Source of the DNA: Cervus elaphus
Lineage: Eukaryota; Chordata; Mammalia; Artiodactyla; Cervidae
Assembly (NCBI RefSeq): GCF_910594005.1
Contig: NC_057835.1
Location: 51,856,001-51,920,000 of the forward strand
Reading direction: 5' to 3'
DNA length: 64,000 nt
Notes under the pieces: generated by a model
Told to the model about the DNA's origin: nothing
The model's input: the letters and a program-made list of their open reading frames with translations, nothing else
Database searches by the model: none
Program-made: the position numbers and the translations under genes
Shown here: piece by piece, positions 11,312-22,618 of the stretch
How positions within the stretch are numbered: position 1 is the stretch's first letter
Layout: each line of letters opens with the position of its first letter

Positions 11312-11520
11312 AGGCTTCCCTGGTGACTCAAATAGTAAACAGTCTGCCTTCAACTCGAGATACAGGCTTGACCCCTGAGTTGGGAAGATCCCCTGGAAGA
11401 GAAAATGGCAACCCACTCCAGTATTCTTGCCTGGAGAATTCCATGAATAGAGGAGCCTGGTGGGCTATAGTCCACGGGGTTGCAAAGAGTCGGACACGAC
11501 TAAGTGACTTTCATGCTTTA
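11312..11520 (+). mobile_element. Bov-tA SINE
   Basis: tRNA-like head (gcttccctggtgactcaa) followed by the Bov-A body ending in cggacacgac. Flanks catcccattt (11302-11311) and catctcattt (11521-11530) are a 10-base target duplication with one mismatch. Confidence 0.93.
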
Positions 11521-11530
11521 CATCTCATTT

Positions 11531-12223
11531 TTATTCTATGACCATACAAAGTGTATCCTTTTAAACAGAAATATTGAAGAATATATTAACATCTGCCAGG
11601 TTTTTTGCAAGTAGCTTCATAACTCTATTTGTATCTTAAAAGCATGTTTACCAGATGTTATTTATAAACATGGCCATCATTAAACTTCATGAGAAATGAT
11701 TCTGTAGGATAAATAACATGTTGAAATACATTATTACCATTCCTGTGGAAGGCTTGGGGTCCATTTGAGGTTTCTCAATGGAGAAATTTAGTTATATTTC
11801 CTCCAATGCTTTAACTGCTGCTGCTAGTGTTGTTGCCAGCATCCTGGAGGAAAAATAAATATAGCATTTCAATTATCATTAATGTTTTAATATTGGTAAA
11901 GGTCATGATGCATTTTTATATGCTATTAATTGAAATGTTGCTAATGTCTTGGCTTAGGGATTCTCTCTAGTGATAAATAGGAGCAAAATATAATTAAACA
12001 GTTTTTATAATTTAACATTTTACTGTAAACACAACTGCCAATCCCAATAGATGCAATGTTAGAATTCTGACAAGAGCTCATATCTTATCAATCTTATTTG
12101 TCTAATCAGCCCAAATAGTTATCCAATTCTTTGCTTTTAGGGAAGTAGGTGCTTTCACAAACATTTTTTTTTTAAAGAGTTTGGTTCATTGATTAGAAAT
12201 TTTTATTTTATTAATAGCCATTT
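11531..12223. other. Unrecognised AT-rich spacer
   Basis: No gene or repeat family recognised. There is a short T-run at 12163-12173. Confidence 0.4.
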
Positions 12224-12421
12224 CTTCCCTGGTGGCTTAGAGGGTAAAGCATCTGCCTGCAATGTGGGAGACCTGGGTTCGATCCCTGGGTCGGGAAGAT
12301 CCTCTGGAGAAGGAAATGGCAACCCACTCCAGTATTCTTGCCTGGAGAATCCCGTGGACGAAGGAGCCTGGTAGGCTACAGTCCATGGGGTCATAAAGAG
12401 TCGGACACGACTGAGCAACTT
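12224..12421 (+). mobile_element. Bov-tA SINE
   Basis: Well preserved: a tRNA-like head with an intact B-box-like ggttcgatccc at 12277-12287, then a Bov-A body to gactgagcaactt. This copy closely matches the young Bov-tA pattern. Confidence 0.95.
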
Positions 12422-12507
12422 CATTTTCAGTTTTTCCTCATTTTCAGTACTGACTCAATATGAAAATAATATATGAGTATAACATTTTCAAGAATTATAA
12501 ACTGAGG

Positions 12508-12596
12508 CAACTCACTCAGGTATTCTTGCCTGGAAAATTCCGTGGACAGAGAGTCCCCATGGGACAGCTAGTCGCACGGACTGAAGCAACACCGCA
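12508..12596 (+). repeat. Bov-A SINE fragment, plus strand
   Basis: The ctcaggtattcttgcctgg block and the following cgtggacagag segment belong to a SINE body, truncated at both ends. It directly abuts an inverted SINE. Confidence 0.75.
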
Positions 12597-12811
12597 CGCA
12601 CGCATGCTCAGTCGCTCAGTCACGTCAGACTTTTGCTACGTCATGAACTCCAGGCCGCCAGGCTCCTCTGTCCACGGGCTCTCCAGTCAAGAATACTGGA
12701 GTGGGTTGCCATGCCCTCCTCCAGGGGATCTTCCTGACCCAGGGGTGGAACCCACATCTCTTATATCTCCTGCACTGCGGGTGGATTTATCTCTGAGCCA
12801 CCCGGGAAGCC
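12597..12811 (-). mobile_element. Bov-tA SINE, minus strand
   Basis: The reverse complement reads from the tRNA-like head (ggcttcccgggtggctca) near 12811 to the Bov-A end near 12600. Unusually GC-rich and CpG-containing (cacgcacgcatgctcagtcg) for its surroundings. Confidence 0.9.
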
Positions 12812-13170
12812 GGAGAGACAGTATACGTGCACGCAAACTGAGGTATTGTTTTTAACACATTATTTTGATAAAACGTGACAGTAACTCATAAAGTGACTCA
12901 TTCTGAATTATATGTCCACATGGCAGTAGAGACTTCAGAATGGAGAGTGAATGGGAGAGAATTCATAATGTTGTCACTGTCTTTAGATGGCTAGTTTTAT
13001 AATTCACCTCCATGTTTGATATTTTAACTGTATTTTAAAATATGTTAAATATGATTCTCTTATTCTATGAAAAGGTGTTTTGAGAGTAGTTCTTTCCTGT
13101 GAACTTTTTTCTAGTCTATAGCAATATTAATACAAAAATTGAAATTAAATATGAGATGTTATTATAGAAA
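12812..13170. other. Unrecognised spacer
   Basis: AT-rich sequence, nothing recognised. Confidence 0.4.
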
Positions 13171-13363
13171 TTAAAAGACTCTGATGCTGGGAAAGAGGCT
13201 ATGGAAGAAGGGGATGGCAGAGGATGAGATGGTAGATAGCATCATCTACTCAATAGACATGAATTTGGGCAAACTCCAGGAGATAGTGTTGACAGGAAAG
13301 CCTGGCATGCTTCAGTGCACGGGGTCACAAAGAGTTGGACATGACTTAGTGATTGAACAACAG
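13171..13363 (+). mobile_element. BovB 3'-terminal fragment
   Basis: The segment from gactctgatgctgggaaag to agttggacatgac...gaac is the last 190 bases of BovB ORF2 and its 3' tail. A frame of 60 codons (13184-13366) preserves part of the C-terminal protein. Confidence 0.9.
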
Positions 13364-14379
13364 TAACACAGAAATTTCACAGAATAATTTTTGTCTGTTG
13401 ACTGTAAAATTATGGACTTGTATTTTTACCCTTTTTATTATCATTTCTCTGAGATTAATTTTGTTGTATTTTACAAAGATATTGTTCCATGATAGATTAA
13501 TGATGATGGAAATAAACTTGGTCTTTCACCACCAATGGTTGAAGAAATACTGTCTAGAAGATACTTGAAATGTGAACCAATATAGACTTAATTTCAATTT
13601 TCTTCTATCTGCTGGAAAAATATCTCAATATGTCAATTTCTTCAGAAGGGTAACAGTCACATCTTCTCTGCCTTAGAGCAAATTATAACCAAAAGGAGAT
13701 TAAGAAGCCTAGAGATTTCAGCAAGTCCCTGGGTCACCCTCAGGCAGCAACGCAAAGTGAATTTCCTTAATGGTGATAACTTGCTTAAAGAGGTCCCTGC
13801 CAAGACTGTCAAGTTTATGTTCAAAGTGAAATGCAGAAATGGCACATGGAGTGTCAATCCAAGGCAGTAGCAGAACAAAGACAGACCTCTTGAATTTAAG
13901 GCTTTCCTCATTTTTGTTTTCTTGGGTGCTGATGCTAATACAATATCCCTTGTATTTCTCTGGACTTTCTTTAGTACACAAACATTCATTCAGTTAACTG
14001 ACCTGGCAAAAAAATAAGGCAAGTACTCTACCAGTTGGCTTTGGTGGAGCAGTCATTCTACCATTTACTGAAGAAAACTTGAAGGAGTCAAATATGACTC
14101 AGAATTCCAGGTTTGGGACTGAGTTACCCTAGCTGCCTTAAACTGCAAAATATTATTGGTCAGCAGATAAATAAAGGAACACCAAGAGTAAGGTGACGGG
14201 TATGTGAGAGACTGTATCTGGAAAACACAATAAAATTATTAAATATCTTCTTATTTAGTTTCAGTCTCATTTCCCCTTCAATCTATTTACCAAAACAGTA
14301 CTGCTAGAGTTTCACTTCTAAGATTTCACTTCTAAGAATCTAATCTGCTCACAAGATTCTTTCTTCCTTTAAGGACTAT

Positions 14380-14620
14380 AGCTTTTCAAATTAAGCTTAA
14401 GTCTTTGATATGAGATATAAGTCCCTTAACCTGGGTTCCTGCTAGTCTCCCCCACCATCTCCTTCACTCCCCTCCATACAACCTGTCATGGCCTCTCCTT
14501 CCCCTTCTCACTATATACACATCTTTGCTTTGAACTTTATTAACTACTTGCACCTCCAGAATAATCCATGCCTTCTTGTCAACTAGGTTTTAGTACCTTA
14601 CCAATTCTTATTTTTCACTC
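14380..14620 (+). repeat. Possible L2 LINE 3' remnant
   Basis: Order and wording resemble the L2 3' region: a taagtccc...aacctg start, then an extended C/T-rich block with tctcccccaccatctcctt. Strongly diverged and uncertain. Confidence 0.35.
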
Positions 14621-15349
14621 ATGTGTGTGTCTCTTGTGGGTAGGCATGTCCTACTTCATATCCTCTGTATTCAATGATGTAGGCTTGAGAAATTACTTTT
14701 TTTCTAGCATATTTTGGGTCCCACAACAAGCAGGAAAAGACATGTAATTCCAAAGGTGGAATTACATGGTGATTTATAAAACTTTGCCTGTCATTCTTAT
14801 CCATATTTTATTGCAAAATTTAGCCACACAGTCAAGGCTATTGGGTTAAGACGGGGTCTCAAGAAAGGGCCAGTACAGGAGGCAACAGCTATTTGTAAAC
14901 AATACTGCAATCTGTCATATCATCCTTCAAGATTTAATGTTCTGCTTTAACACTTTCTGCCTGCCTCTGTCATACCCTCTGAGTCTGTAATGGACATATC
15001 AGTGTCTGTTTCTTTCCTATTAGCTTGGGGATGATTACAAATCTGACTGTGTATTTTGATAATTGGTATAATATTCAACATTCAAAATATCTGTAAGTGA
15101 ATAGAGAGAAGTAAAGAAGGAAGGGAGGAGGAAAGATAGGAATAGAAATACCTGTAATATATTTGTAGCATGTAACCCATTTAAGGGAAAAGTCAAGCTT
15201 CTACAAATCAACAGCTTATTTATTGATTATTTGGGGAATCAGAACATATAAATATCTGAAAATATATGTTGACTTTAAATTTTAGACTTAGGATGTTTCT
15301 ATCATGTAATTTTTATAAGACTCAATTTCCTTTGAGGACCAGTGGAGTC

Positions 15350-15403
15350 TTTCTTTTCTCTCTCAACTTCTCCCTCTCTCTCTCTCCAGCTCTCTCTCCA
15401 TGG
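15350..15403. repeat. Pyrimidine-rich (TC)n simple repeat
   Basis: An imperfect run of tc and ctc units at 15352-15402, the longest uninterrupted part being ctctctctctc near 15373-15387. Confidence 0.85.
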
Positions 15404-15454
15404 GTAATATAATATATTTAAAAGTACTGCTTTTGGAATGAATTGGCCCTGATT

Positions 15455-15471
15455 TATATATATATATATAC
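15455..15471. repeat. (TA)n microsatellite
   Basis: Uninterrupted alternating ta run of about 16 bases. Confidence 0.9.
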
Positions 15472-16323
15472 TTAACCACTATATTCACCTGTTATTCTCT
15501 TTAATATTAAGGCGATTAGCAAATAATTCTTTATCCTGCTTTCTGAAATTCTGTGGCTATTGGACTAAATTTCCTCTTTTTTTTTCTCTCTGCACCAGAA
15601 ATTGCTTATTATGTCCAAGCTTCCTCTTTCATCCCCTCTGTTTCAAAAACACATCTCTGCTTCAGGCAGGTAACTCCTCTATCAGGTCAACTGAAAAAAA
15701 AAATTCCTCTACAACTTCCCACTGTCAATTATTGTCTCTATTTTCTGTCTTTAATTTTATGCTTTCTGCTCGGTCATCTATGAACACACATACACACTTT
15801 TCCATTTGAGTAACAAACAAGTAGATCAAGCTCTCTCAGATTTTCCATCCAACAAAACTGAAGTTTATCTCACATATTAGGAAAGCAAAATGTATGTGAA
15901 TCTCCTCCGTAGTCAAAATATCCACTTATTTATGTGCTTCTTCTCTCACTAACTAGATTTTTTTCTACTTCTCTAAGATACTAACAAAATTAGCAAACTT
16001 AATAACAATTAAATTTTCATACTTCCATTTTTAACCTCCTTAAATTCTAGAGAGTAAGGCTAATTTCTTCTGCCACCTCCATGAAAAACTTCTTATGATG
16101 GAAAAAATTAACAGAATGTTTATTTTTTTTAATTTTGGAGAATCTTTAAAAAATATAGGAACTGGAAAACTGACTTGGTATCTCATTTATGTTCCAATAG
16201 TGACCCTCTGTTGATCCTTTTTATTCTCTGATAAGAACAGGTAATAGTAATACTCTTACCTCAATATTTGCTCATATTGTATTCCTGTACTTCTATGGTC
16301 CTTTATATAATGATAAAATTTAA

Positions 16324-16536
16324 CAGTATGTGCTAAGTCGCTTCAGTAGTGTCTGACTCTTTGTGACCCTATACTGTAACCTGCCAGACTTCTCTGTCCA
16401 TGGGCTTCTCCAGGCAAGAATGGATTGCCATTTCCTTCTCCAGGGAAACTTACCACCCAAGGATTGAACCCAGGTCTCTTATGTCTCCTGCATTGGCAGT
16501 TATGTTCTTTACCTCTAGTGCCACCTGGGAAGCCCC
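16324..16536 (-). mobile_element. Bov-tA SINE, minus strand
   Basis: The reverse complement carries the tRNA-like head at 16536 and the Bov-A body to 16324. An 8-base duplication, aaatttaa, lies at 16316-16323 and 16537-16544. Confidence 0.93.
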
Positions 16537-16544
16537 AAATTTAA

Positions 16545-16874
16545 TAGAGTTTATAATTTAAATAATGTCTTTCATTCTGGTACTATGAGAAGAACTTGTA
16601 ATGGGATGGTCCTATTTTTATTTCTCATATATTAAGGAAAAATACAGTAAATATGAATAAATAAACTCTAAGTATATTTAAGTAATGCTTATTTCAAATT
16701 TCATTCTTTTTCATTAGAATTAGGATCTAATATTAATATACTCAATAAGTTGCATAATGTTGAGCCTTTAGTTTTGTTTGGCATCTTCTATACCCTTTTT
16801 ATTTTCTATGTATATACCACTTAGACACAAAGTATGCTGCATATGTAGAAAGGTGGAGGAAGAGATAAATTGGT
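16545..16874. other. Unrecognised AT-rich spacer
   Basis: No repeat family or coding feature recognised. Confidence 0.4.
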
Positions 16875-16887
16875 AGAGATTAATGAT

Positions 16888-17160
16888 GCTGCTGCTGCTG
16901 CTAAGTAGCTTCAGTCGTATCCAACTCTGTGCGACCCTGTAGACGGCAGCCCATCAGGCTCCCCCGTCCCTGGGATTCTCCAGGCAAGAAAACTGGAGTG
17001 GGTTGCCATTTCCTTCAATGCATGAAAGTGAAAAGTGAAAGTGAAGTCACTCAGTCGTGTCCGACCCTTAGCGACCCCATGGACGGCAGCCTACCAGGCT
17101 CCTCTGTCCATGGGATTTTCCAGGCAAAAGTACTGGAGTGGGTTACCATTGCTTTCTCTG
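16888..17160 (-). mobile_element. Bov-A2 dimeric SINE
   Basis: Two Bov-A monomers in tandem are joined by the gaaagtgaaaagtgaaagtg linker (around 17023-17043), with the ctg-repeat end at 16888-16900. Perfect 13-base duplication agagattaatgat at 16875-16887 and 17161-17173. High similarity to the family pattern and an intact duplication indicate a young insertion. Confidence 0.96.
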
Positions 17161-17600
17161 AGAGATTAATGATAGATGCATACAATTGGAAGGAATAATG
17201 AGTGAATAAATGGAGATTTACAATAATACAATACAATGGCATTTGTTGATGCATCCACATATCCCATTTCTTTTCTACACAGAACTAGTTAGATTTTCCT
17301 TTGGAGAGGCAAGTCACACTCTCTGCTTTAGCTATGGAGTTTTGATTCTATTTCAAGCTCCAAGGGAAGGCCATCATTGGCTTAAACTAATCATAGTAAT
17401 CCTATTGTTGCTGTTGTTCTTAATGTTTGTCGCTGTGATTATTCTAGGGTTGGCAATGATTTAAAATAAGACAAGCTAACAGATGGCATTCTGTCAGCCC
17501 CAGTGTTTGGTTCAGGGGACCTAAGTTAGTCCAACTGGAAGGAAGCCAAAATTTCTCTTAAATAATTGCAAACTTTGATACAATGCCCTTCTCTTATGTA

Positions 17601-17602
17601 TA

Positions 17603-17635
<33 letters not shown>
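17601..17635. repeat. Compound (TG)n(TA)n microsatellite
   Basis: Alternating tg units pass directly into about ten ta units. Confidence 0.95.
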
Positions 17636-17920
17636 GGATAAAATAAATGCATGTAGTCCAAATGGAGAGCCATCTGGCCAACATGAGGAAAAAAAAATAA
17701 GCTAAGGATGAAACAAACATAGTGAGGAAAGCAGAGCTGAAAGAATCACAAACAAGTGGATATGGACCCTTAAATATATCATTAACCTATGGATCAAAGC
17801 GTTTATTATCTAGCTCTAGATTTTTCAGTTAGTGAGCCAATTAAGTCTCTTTATTACTTAAATGAGTTAGTTAATTTTATGTTATTTTTCTCTAATTTGT
17901 ATTCTAAATATTCTAAATAA

Positions 17921-17998
17921 TATAGATAGATGAAGACTGATAAATAGATAAAGAAGTAGATACATACATAGATGGATGATAGATTAATAGATAGGTAG
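17921..17998. repeat. Degenerate GATA-type tetranucleotide repeat
   Basis: Repeated ataga, gata and gatagg units, for example atagatagatgaag and agatacatacatagatgg, ending in ggtagg units. Confidence 0.75.
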
Positions 17999-18644
17999 GA
18001 GGTAGGTGGGGTACACATATCATGACAAAGGATAAAGAAATAGATGTATTTGCCCTTAGGATAAAATGGGATAGCTCACTGGAATGAAATTTATCTGTGT
18101 GATCTATTAAAAATCTATATTATTTATTGGTAGCCAGAATACTTTAGTTTTAAAATGTTGACAACAACTAAATTTTTATATATGACCATTTCGATTATCA
18201 AAACAGTTTATATAGGTAACAGTTGATGATCAACCTTTCAATGCAATATTTAAAAGAAAACAATGATCATATTTAGTTGACCCACTTCAGTTGCATATAA
18301 ATGGTTACATTTACTCTGAAATTTTACTTTTTATAAAACAAACAAAAAAATTTTAATTTTATGACCTCTAAAGACAGCAAAAGGGAGTGTTTACTTTGTA
18401 GAGGTTAAACTAAGAGTAGTCTCATAGTTCAGTGTTAAGCTAGCAAATTGTCAAATTAGAATGCCTAAAGAATAAAATTAAATTTTAAAATTTTCTAACC
18501 AAAATTTGAGCAAGATTTTTTATTTTTTCCCCAATATAATAATGGCATTATTCATGGTATAGTAAAACAATTTATACAGATTCAAAAGGATAGGGTTGAG
18601 TTCTACCATTTAATGTACCATCTACTCTACCATTTAACCACAGT

Positions 18645-18796
18645 CTTAGCAAGAGACAAGGATTCAGTCCCTCAGTCGAGAAGATCCCCTAGACTAGGCA
18701 ATGGCAATGCACCCCAGGATTCTTGCCTGGAAAATTCCATGGACAGAGGAGCCTGGCGGGCAGCAGTTCTTGGGGTCGCACAGAGTCAGAAATGAA
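18645..18796 (+). repeat. Bov-tA SINE fragment
   Basis: The 5' head is missing or diverged. The body is recognisable from cagtccctcagtcgagaag to the cacagagtcag end, with the ttcttgcctggaaaattcc block at 18720-18738. Confidence 0.85.
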
Positions 18797-18835
18797 TGAA
18801 CGAGTGAGCTTGCACGCAATCTTAAGCAAGCTATT

Positions 18836-18899
18836 GATGCTGCTGCTACTAAGTCGCTTCAGTCCATCAGACTCTGTGCAAGCCTATGGACTGCTACTG
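18836..18899 (-). repeat. Bov-A2 end fragment
   Basis: gctgctgctactaagtcgct at 18839-18858 and the following cagactctgtgcaagcc are the antisense 3' part of Bov-A2. It is cut off at a junction with BovB. Confidence 0.8.
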
Positions 18900-20186
18900 C
18901 ACAATTGGACTCATCTCACACACTAGCAAAGTAATGCTCAGAATTCTCCTTGCGAGGCTTCACTAGTACCTGAACCGAGAATTCCCAGATGTTCAAGCTG
19001 GATTTAGAAAAGGCAGAGGAACCAGAGATCAAACTGCCAACATCCACTGGATCAAAGAAAAAGCAAGAGAATTCCAGAAAAACATCTACTTCTGCTTTAT
19101 TGACTATGCTAAAGCCTCTGACTGTGAGGAACACAACAAACTGAAGAAAATTCTTCAAAAGATGGGAATACCTGACCGCCTTACCTGGCTCCTGAGAAAC
19201 CTGTATGCAGGTCAAGAAGCAATGGTTAGAACTGGACATGGAACAACAGACTGTTCCCAAGTTGGGAAAGGAGTACATCAAGGCTGTACATTGTCACCTT
19301 GCTTATTTAACTTACATGCAGAGTACATCATGCAAAATGCCATACTGGATGAAGCACAAGCTGGAATTAAGATTGTAGGGAGAAATATCAATAACCTCAG
19401 ATATGCAGATGACACCACCCTTATGGCAGAAAGCGAAGAAGGGCTAAAGAGCCTCTTGATGAAAGTGAAAGAGGAGAGTGAAAAAGTTGGCTTAAAACTC
19501 AACATTCAAAAAGTGAAGATCATGGCTTCTGGTATCATCACTTCATGGCAAATAGATGGGGAAACAATGGAAACAGTGAGAGACTTTATTTTCTTCGGCT
19601 CCCAAATCACTGCAGATGGTGATTGCAGTCATGAAATTAAAAGACGCTTACTCCTTGGAAGAAAAGCTATGACAACCCTAGACAGCATATTAAAAAGCAG
19701 AGACATTACTTTACCGACAAAGGTCTGTGTAGTCAAAGCTATGATTTTTCCAGTAGTCATGTATGGATGTTAGAGTTGGACCATAAAGAAAGCTGAGTGC
19801 CAAAGAATTGATGGCTTTGAACTGTGGTGTTGGAGAAGACTCTTCAGAGTCCTTTGGACTGCAAGGAGATCAAACCAATCCATCCTAAGGAAATCAGTCC
19901 TGAATATTCATGAAAGAACTGATGTTGAAGCTGAAGCTACAATACTTTGGCCACCTGATGCAAAAAACCCCGACTCATTGGAAAAGACCCTGATGCTGGG
20001 AGAGATTGAAGGCAAAAGGAGAAAGAGACGACAGAGGATGAGATGGTTGGATGGCATCCCTGACTTGGTGGACATGAGTTTGAGCACGCTCTGGGAATTG
20101 GTGATGGACAGGGAAGCCTGGCATGCTGCAGTCCATGGGGTCAAAAAGAGTCAGATATGACTAAGTGACTGAACTGAACTGACTGA
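18900..20186 (+). mobile_element. BovB LINE fragment with a 268-codon open RT frame
   Basis: This covers the BovB reverse transcriptase palm and the C-terminal region to the 3' end (gactgaactgaactgactga area, 20167-20186). The frame is open from 18967 to a TAG at 19771-19773. It contains RT motif A (FIDYAKA), the VHQGCTLSPCLFN block and YADD at 19402-19413. A TAG at 18964 closes it upstream where a glutamine codon is expected. Downstream, the TAG at 19771 replaces the codon after MYGC, and the protein reads on in the same frame almost to the end, with another frame carrying the last 60 codons (19978-20160). The element is 5' truncated and lacks the endonuclease. It cannot move by itself. Confidence 0.95.
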
Positions 20187-20348
20187 TGGATTGCAGGCTG
20201 CCAGGCTCCTCTGTCCATGGAATTCTCTAGGCAAGATTACTAGAGTGGGTTGCCATGCCCTCCTCCAAGGGATCTTCCTGACCAGGGATTGAACCTGTGT
20301 CTCCCGCATTACAGGCAGATTCTTTACCACTGAGTCACCAGGGAAGCA
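20187..20348 (-). repeat. Bov-tA SINE fragment abutting a BovB 3' end
   Basis: The reverse complement has the head gcttccctggtgactcag near 20346 and the body down to the gaggagcctggcagcctg region. The terminal Bov-A portion is missing exactly where the BovB tail ends. Confidence 0.88.
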
Positions 20349-20703
20349 CAAGTAAGCTATTAAATGTCTGTAAATTCCATAGATATTATTGTTAATCAGC
20401 ATTGAACAGTGATTGTATAGTGTATATATGTGAATATATATACATATGCATATAAACTAATGTTAACCAACATTGAGTCCTGATATAAAGATATATTTTG
20501 TGCATACAAATTTATTAAATAAACATTATACATTATGTAAAATAATTTAATAGATAAGCCTTTCATTATTTAGATAAATTCCATTTGGTATAATAATTAT
20601 CTTGCCAAATTGTTTATGTTCCTTATATCTGGAGATTGCGGCTTTATTTCTACAAGTGACATTCCTAAAGTGAGCCAGTCACCTTGCAAATAAATTCACT
20701 GAT
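20349..20703. other. AT-rich unrecognised spacer
   Basis: Includes imperfect ta-rich sequence at 20418-20455. No family assigned. Confidence 0.4.
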
Positions 20704-20717
20704 GAAAAGTAAAACTT

Positions 20718-20911
20718 AATTTTAAAAAAAATTAAATATACATTTATATATTTTGCTGCATCAGGTCTTAGTTGTAGCATGCAGGAGTTTTAGTTGCAGC
20801 ATATGAGCTCCAAGTTGTGGAATGTGGGTCTAGTTCCCTGATCAGGGATTGAACCCAGGCTTCCTACACTGGGAATATGAAGTCTTAGCCACTGGACCAC
20901 CAGGGGAGTCA
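20718..20911 (-). mobile_element. tRNA-Glu-derived SINE (CHR/ART2A-type), minus strand
   Basis: The reverse complement starts gactcccctggtggtccag and carries the B-box-like gggttcaatccctga area. It has the atgctgcaac-type repeats of the longer ART2A form and an A-rich tail. Perfect 14-base duplication gaaaagtaaaactt at 20704-20717 and 20912-20925. Confidence 0.93.
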
Positions 20912-20946
20912 GAAAAGTAAAACTTTATGAGAGAATAGAAAACTCA

Positions 20947-21072
20947 GGACTTCCGTAGTGGTCCAGTGGTTAAGACTCTGCACTCCCAATTTAGGGGGTC
21001 CAGGCTTGATCTCTGGGGTCAAGGAACTAAGATCCTGCAATGCCACAAGGTACAGACAAAAAAAAAAGAATA
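20947..21072 (+). mobile_element. tRNA-Glu-derived SINE (CHR-type), plus strand
   Basis: Starts ggacttccgtagtggtccag, has the internal ggaactaagatcctgcaatg segment and ends in an A10 tail at 21058-21067. It lies 35 bases from an inverted relative. Confidence 0.93.
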
Positions 21073-21114
21073 AAGGGATTTGAGTGAAATATTTGGTTTA
21101 GCCCCTTCTCAATT

Positions 21115-21460
21115 CACAAATGACTTTTGTTATGCTTATCAAACTATATAACCTTATGCAGTGTCATTTATCTTACCTATAAAATAGGGATGTGTTTAGT
21201 CAGTCAGTTCCATCTGACTCTTTGCGACCCTATAGCCTGTAGCCTGCCAGGCTTCTCCATCCATGGTATTTTCTAAGCAAGAATACTGGAGTGTGTTGCC
21301 ATTTCCTTCTCCAGGAGATCTTTCCAACCCAGGGATAGAACTCAGGTCTCCCACACTGCAGGTGGATTCTTTACTGTCTGAGCCACCAGGGAAGCCAATA
21401 CAATAGGGATAATAAGCCCATATAACTCAGAGATGTTCATAATAAATTATTTTACACGTG
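21115..21460 (+). repeat. MIR SINE split by a Bov-tA
   Basis: The left part (21140-21191) has the ataacctta...tcatttatctta...ataaaataggga pattern of MIR. The right part (21405-21460) continues with aggg-ataataagccc...atgttcataataaat. Removing the SINE at 21192-21401 and one duplication copy restores a continuous MIR order. Confidence 0.6.
21192..21401 (-). mobile_element. Bov-tA SINE inserted in a MIR
   Basis: Full minus-strand Bov-tA. Duplication aatagggat at 21183-21191 and 21402-21410 within the host MIR. Confidence 0.93.
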
Positions 21461-21962
21461 TTTTAGAAGCACTTTTGAATTTCAAAGGCAGCGCATGAGA
21501 GATTATTACCAAGAACTATGTACATCTGTGATGGAAAAGATCCTAATTAGTGAAAAAGTAACTGGAGTATTTGATGTAGTAATGGTACATATTAGTTTAA
21601 ATTTAGAGGGTTTTTTTTTTTTTGTAAATATGCCTGCAGTGTTCCTGTTGCATATAGTATTTTCTCATAGTAAGAGGATATAGTCTAATACAAATAGAAC
21701 TTGAGAAAATCCAAAATAAGGGAAAATAAACTTTTTCTTAATGCCTAAAAACAAATCTTTAAGAAACCATGTGCACATAAAACTTTTCATTTAAAAACTA
21801 AAGACTCTATTATGTAATTTCATTTGAGAAGCTACAGTATATATATATATTTAAAGAATGTCCTGTAATCTGTTGCAATTCCGGTGTACCCCATCATCAA
21901 TATTTTCTCTAAGTATATGACTGAGGAACTTATTTCAAGAGTTAAGTAAGCAATACAGGGTT
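21461..21962. other. Unrecognised spacer
   Basis: Contains a T13-type run at 21610-21622 and a short ta run at 21839-21850. Nothing else recognised. Confidence 0.4.
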
Positions 21963-22352
21963 TTGTTGTTCAGTCACTAAATTGTGTCTCACTCTTTGCT
22001 ACTCTATCGACTGCAGCACACCAGACTTCCCTGTTCTTCACTGTCTCCTGGAGTTTGCTGAAACTCACGTCCATTGAATCGATGATGCCATCCAACCATC
22101 TCATCCTCTGTCACCCCCTTCTCCTCCTGCTCTCAATCTTTCCCAGCATCAGGGTCTTTTCCATTGAGTTGGCTCTTTGCATCAGGTTGCTAAAGCACTG
22201 GAGCTTCAACATCAGTCCTTCTAGTGAATATTCAGGGTTGATTTTTCTTTAGGATTGACTGGTTTGGTCTCCTTGCTGTCCAAGGGACTCTTAAGAGCCT
22301 TCTCCAGCACCTCAGTTGGAAAGCATGAATTTTTCAGCCCTCAGTCCTCTTT

Positions 22353-22618
22353 CAGAGAAGGCAATGGCACCCCACTCCAGTACTCTTGCCTGGAAAATCC
22401 TATGGACAGACTGGTAGGCTTCCTGGGGTCGCTAAGAGTCGGACACAACTGAGCGACTTCATTTTCATTTTTCACTTTCATGCATTGGAGAAGGAAATGG
22501 CAACCCACTCCAGTGTTCTTGCCTGGAGAATCCCAGGGACGGGGGAGCCTGGTGGGCTGCCGTCTATGGGGTTGCACAGAGTTGGACACGACTGAAGTGA
22601 CTTAGCAGCAGCAGCAGC
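22353..22618 (+). mobile_element. Bov-A2 dimeric SINE inserted in BovB
   Basis: Two Bov-A monomers are joined by the cattttcactttcatgcat linker (22470-22489). The 3' end is four CAG-type units at 22604-22617. Short duplication cctcttt at 22346-22352 and 22619-22625, which matches the host BovB sequence. Confidence 0.94.

Larger units (their letters stand above)
13364..16323. other. Long stretch with few recognisable elements
   Basis: About 3 kb. Overlapping minus-strand frames at 13657-13989 show no domain. A pyrimidine-rich segment at 14380-14620 looks faintly like L2 3' sequence. Simple repeats occur at 15350-15403 and 15455-15471. No exon-like structure with convincing splice sites and coding bias was found. 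Confidence 0.4.
17174..18644. other. Unrecognised sequence with simple repeats
   Basis: About 1.5 kb of AT-rich sequence containing the microsatellites at 17601-17635 and 17921-17998. Open frames are under 85 codons without motifs. Confidence 0.4.

Noticed and set aside
13657..13989. Two overlapping minus-strand frames (110 and 87 codons) considered as an exon or processed pseudogene
   Set aside because: No domain, no similarity I recognise, no poly-A tail or splice pattern. Overlapping frames in both phases suggest chance.
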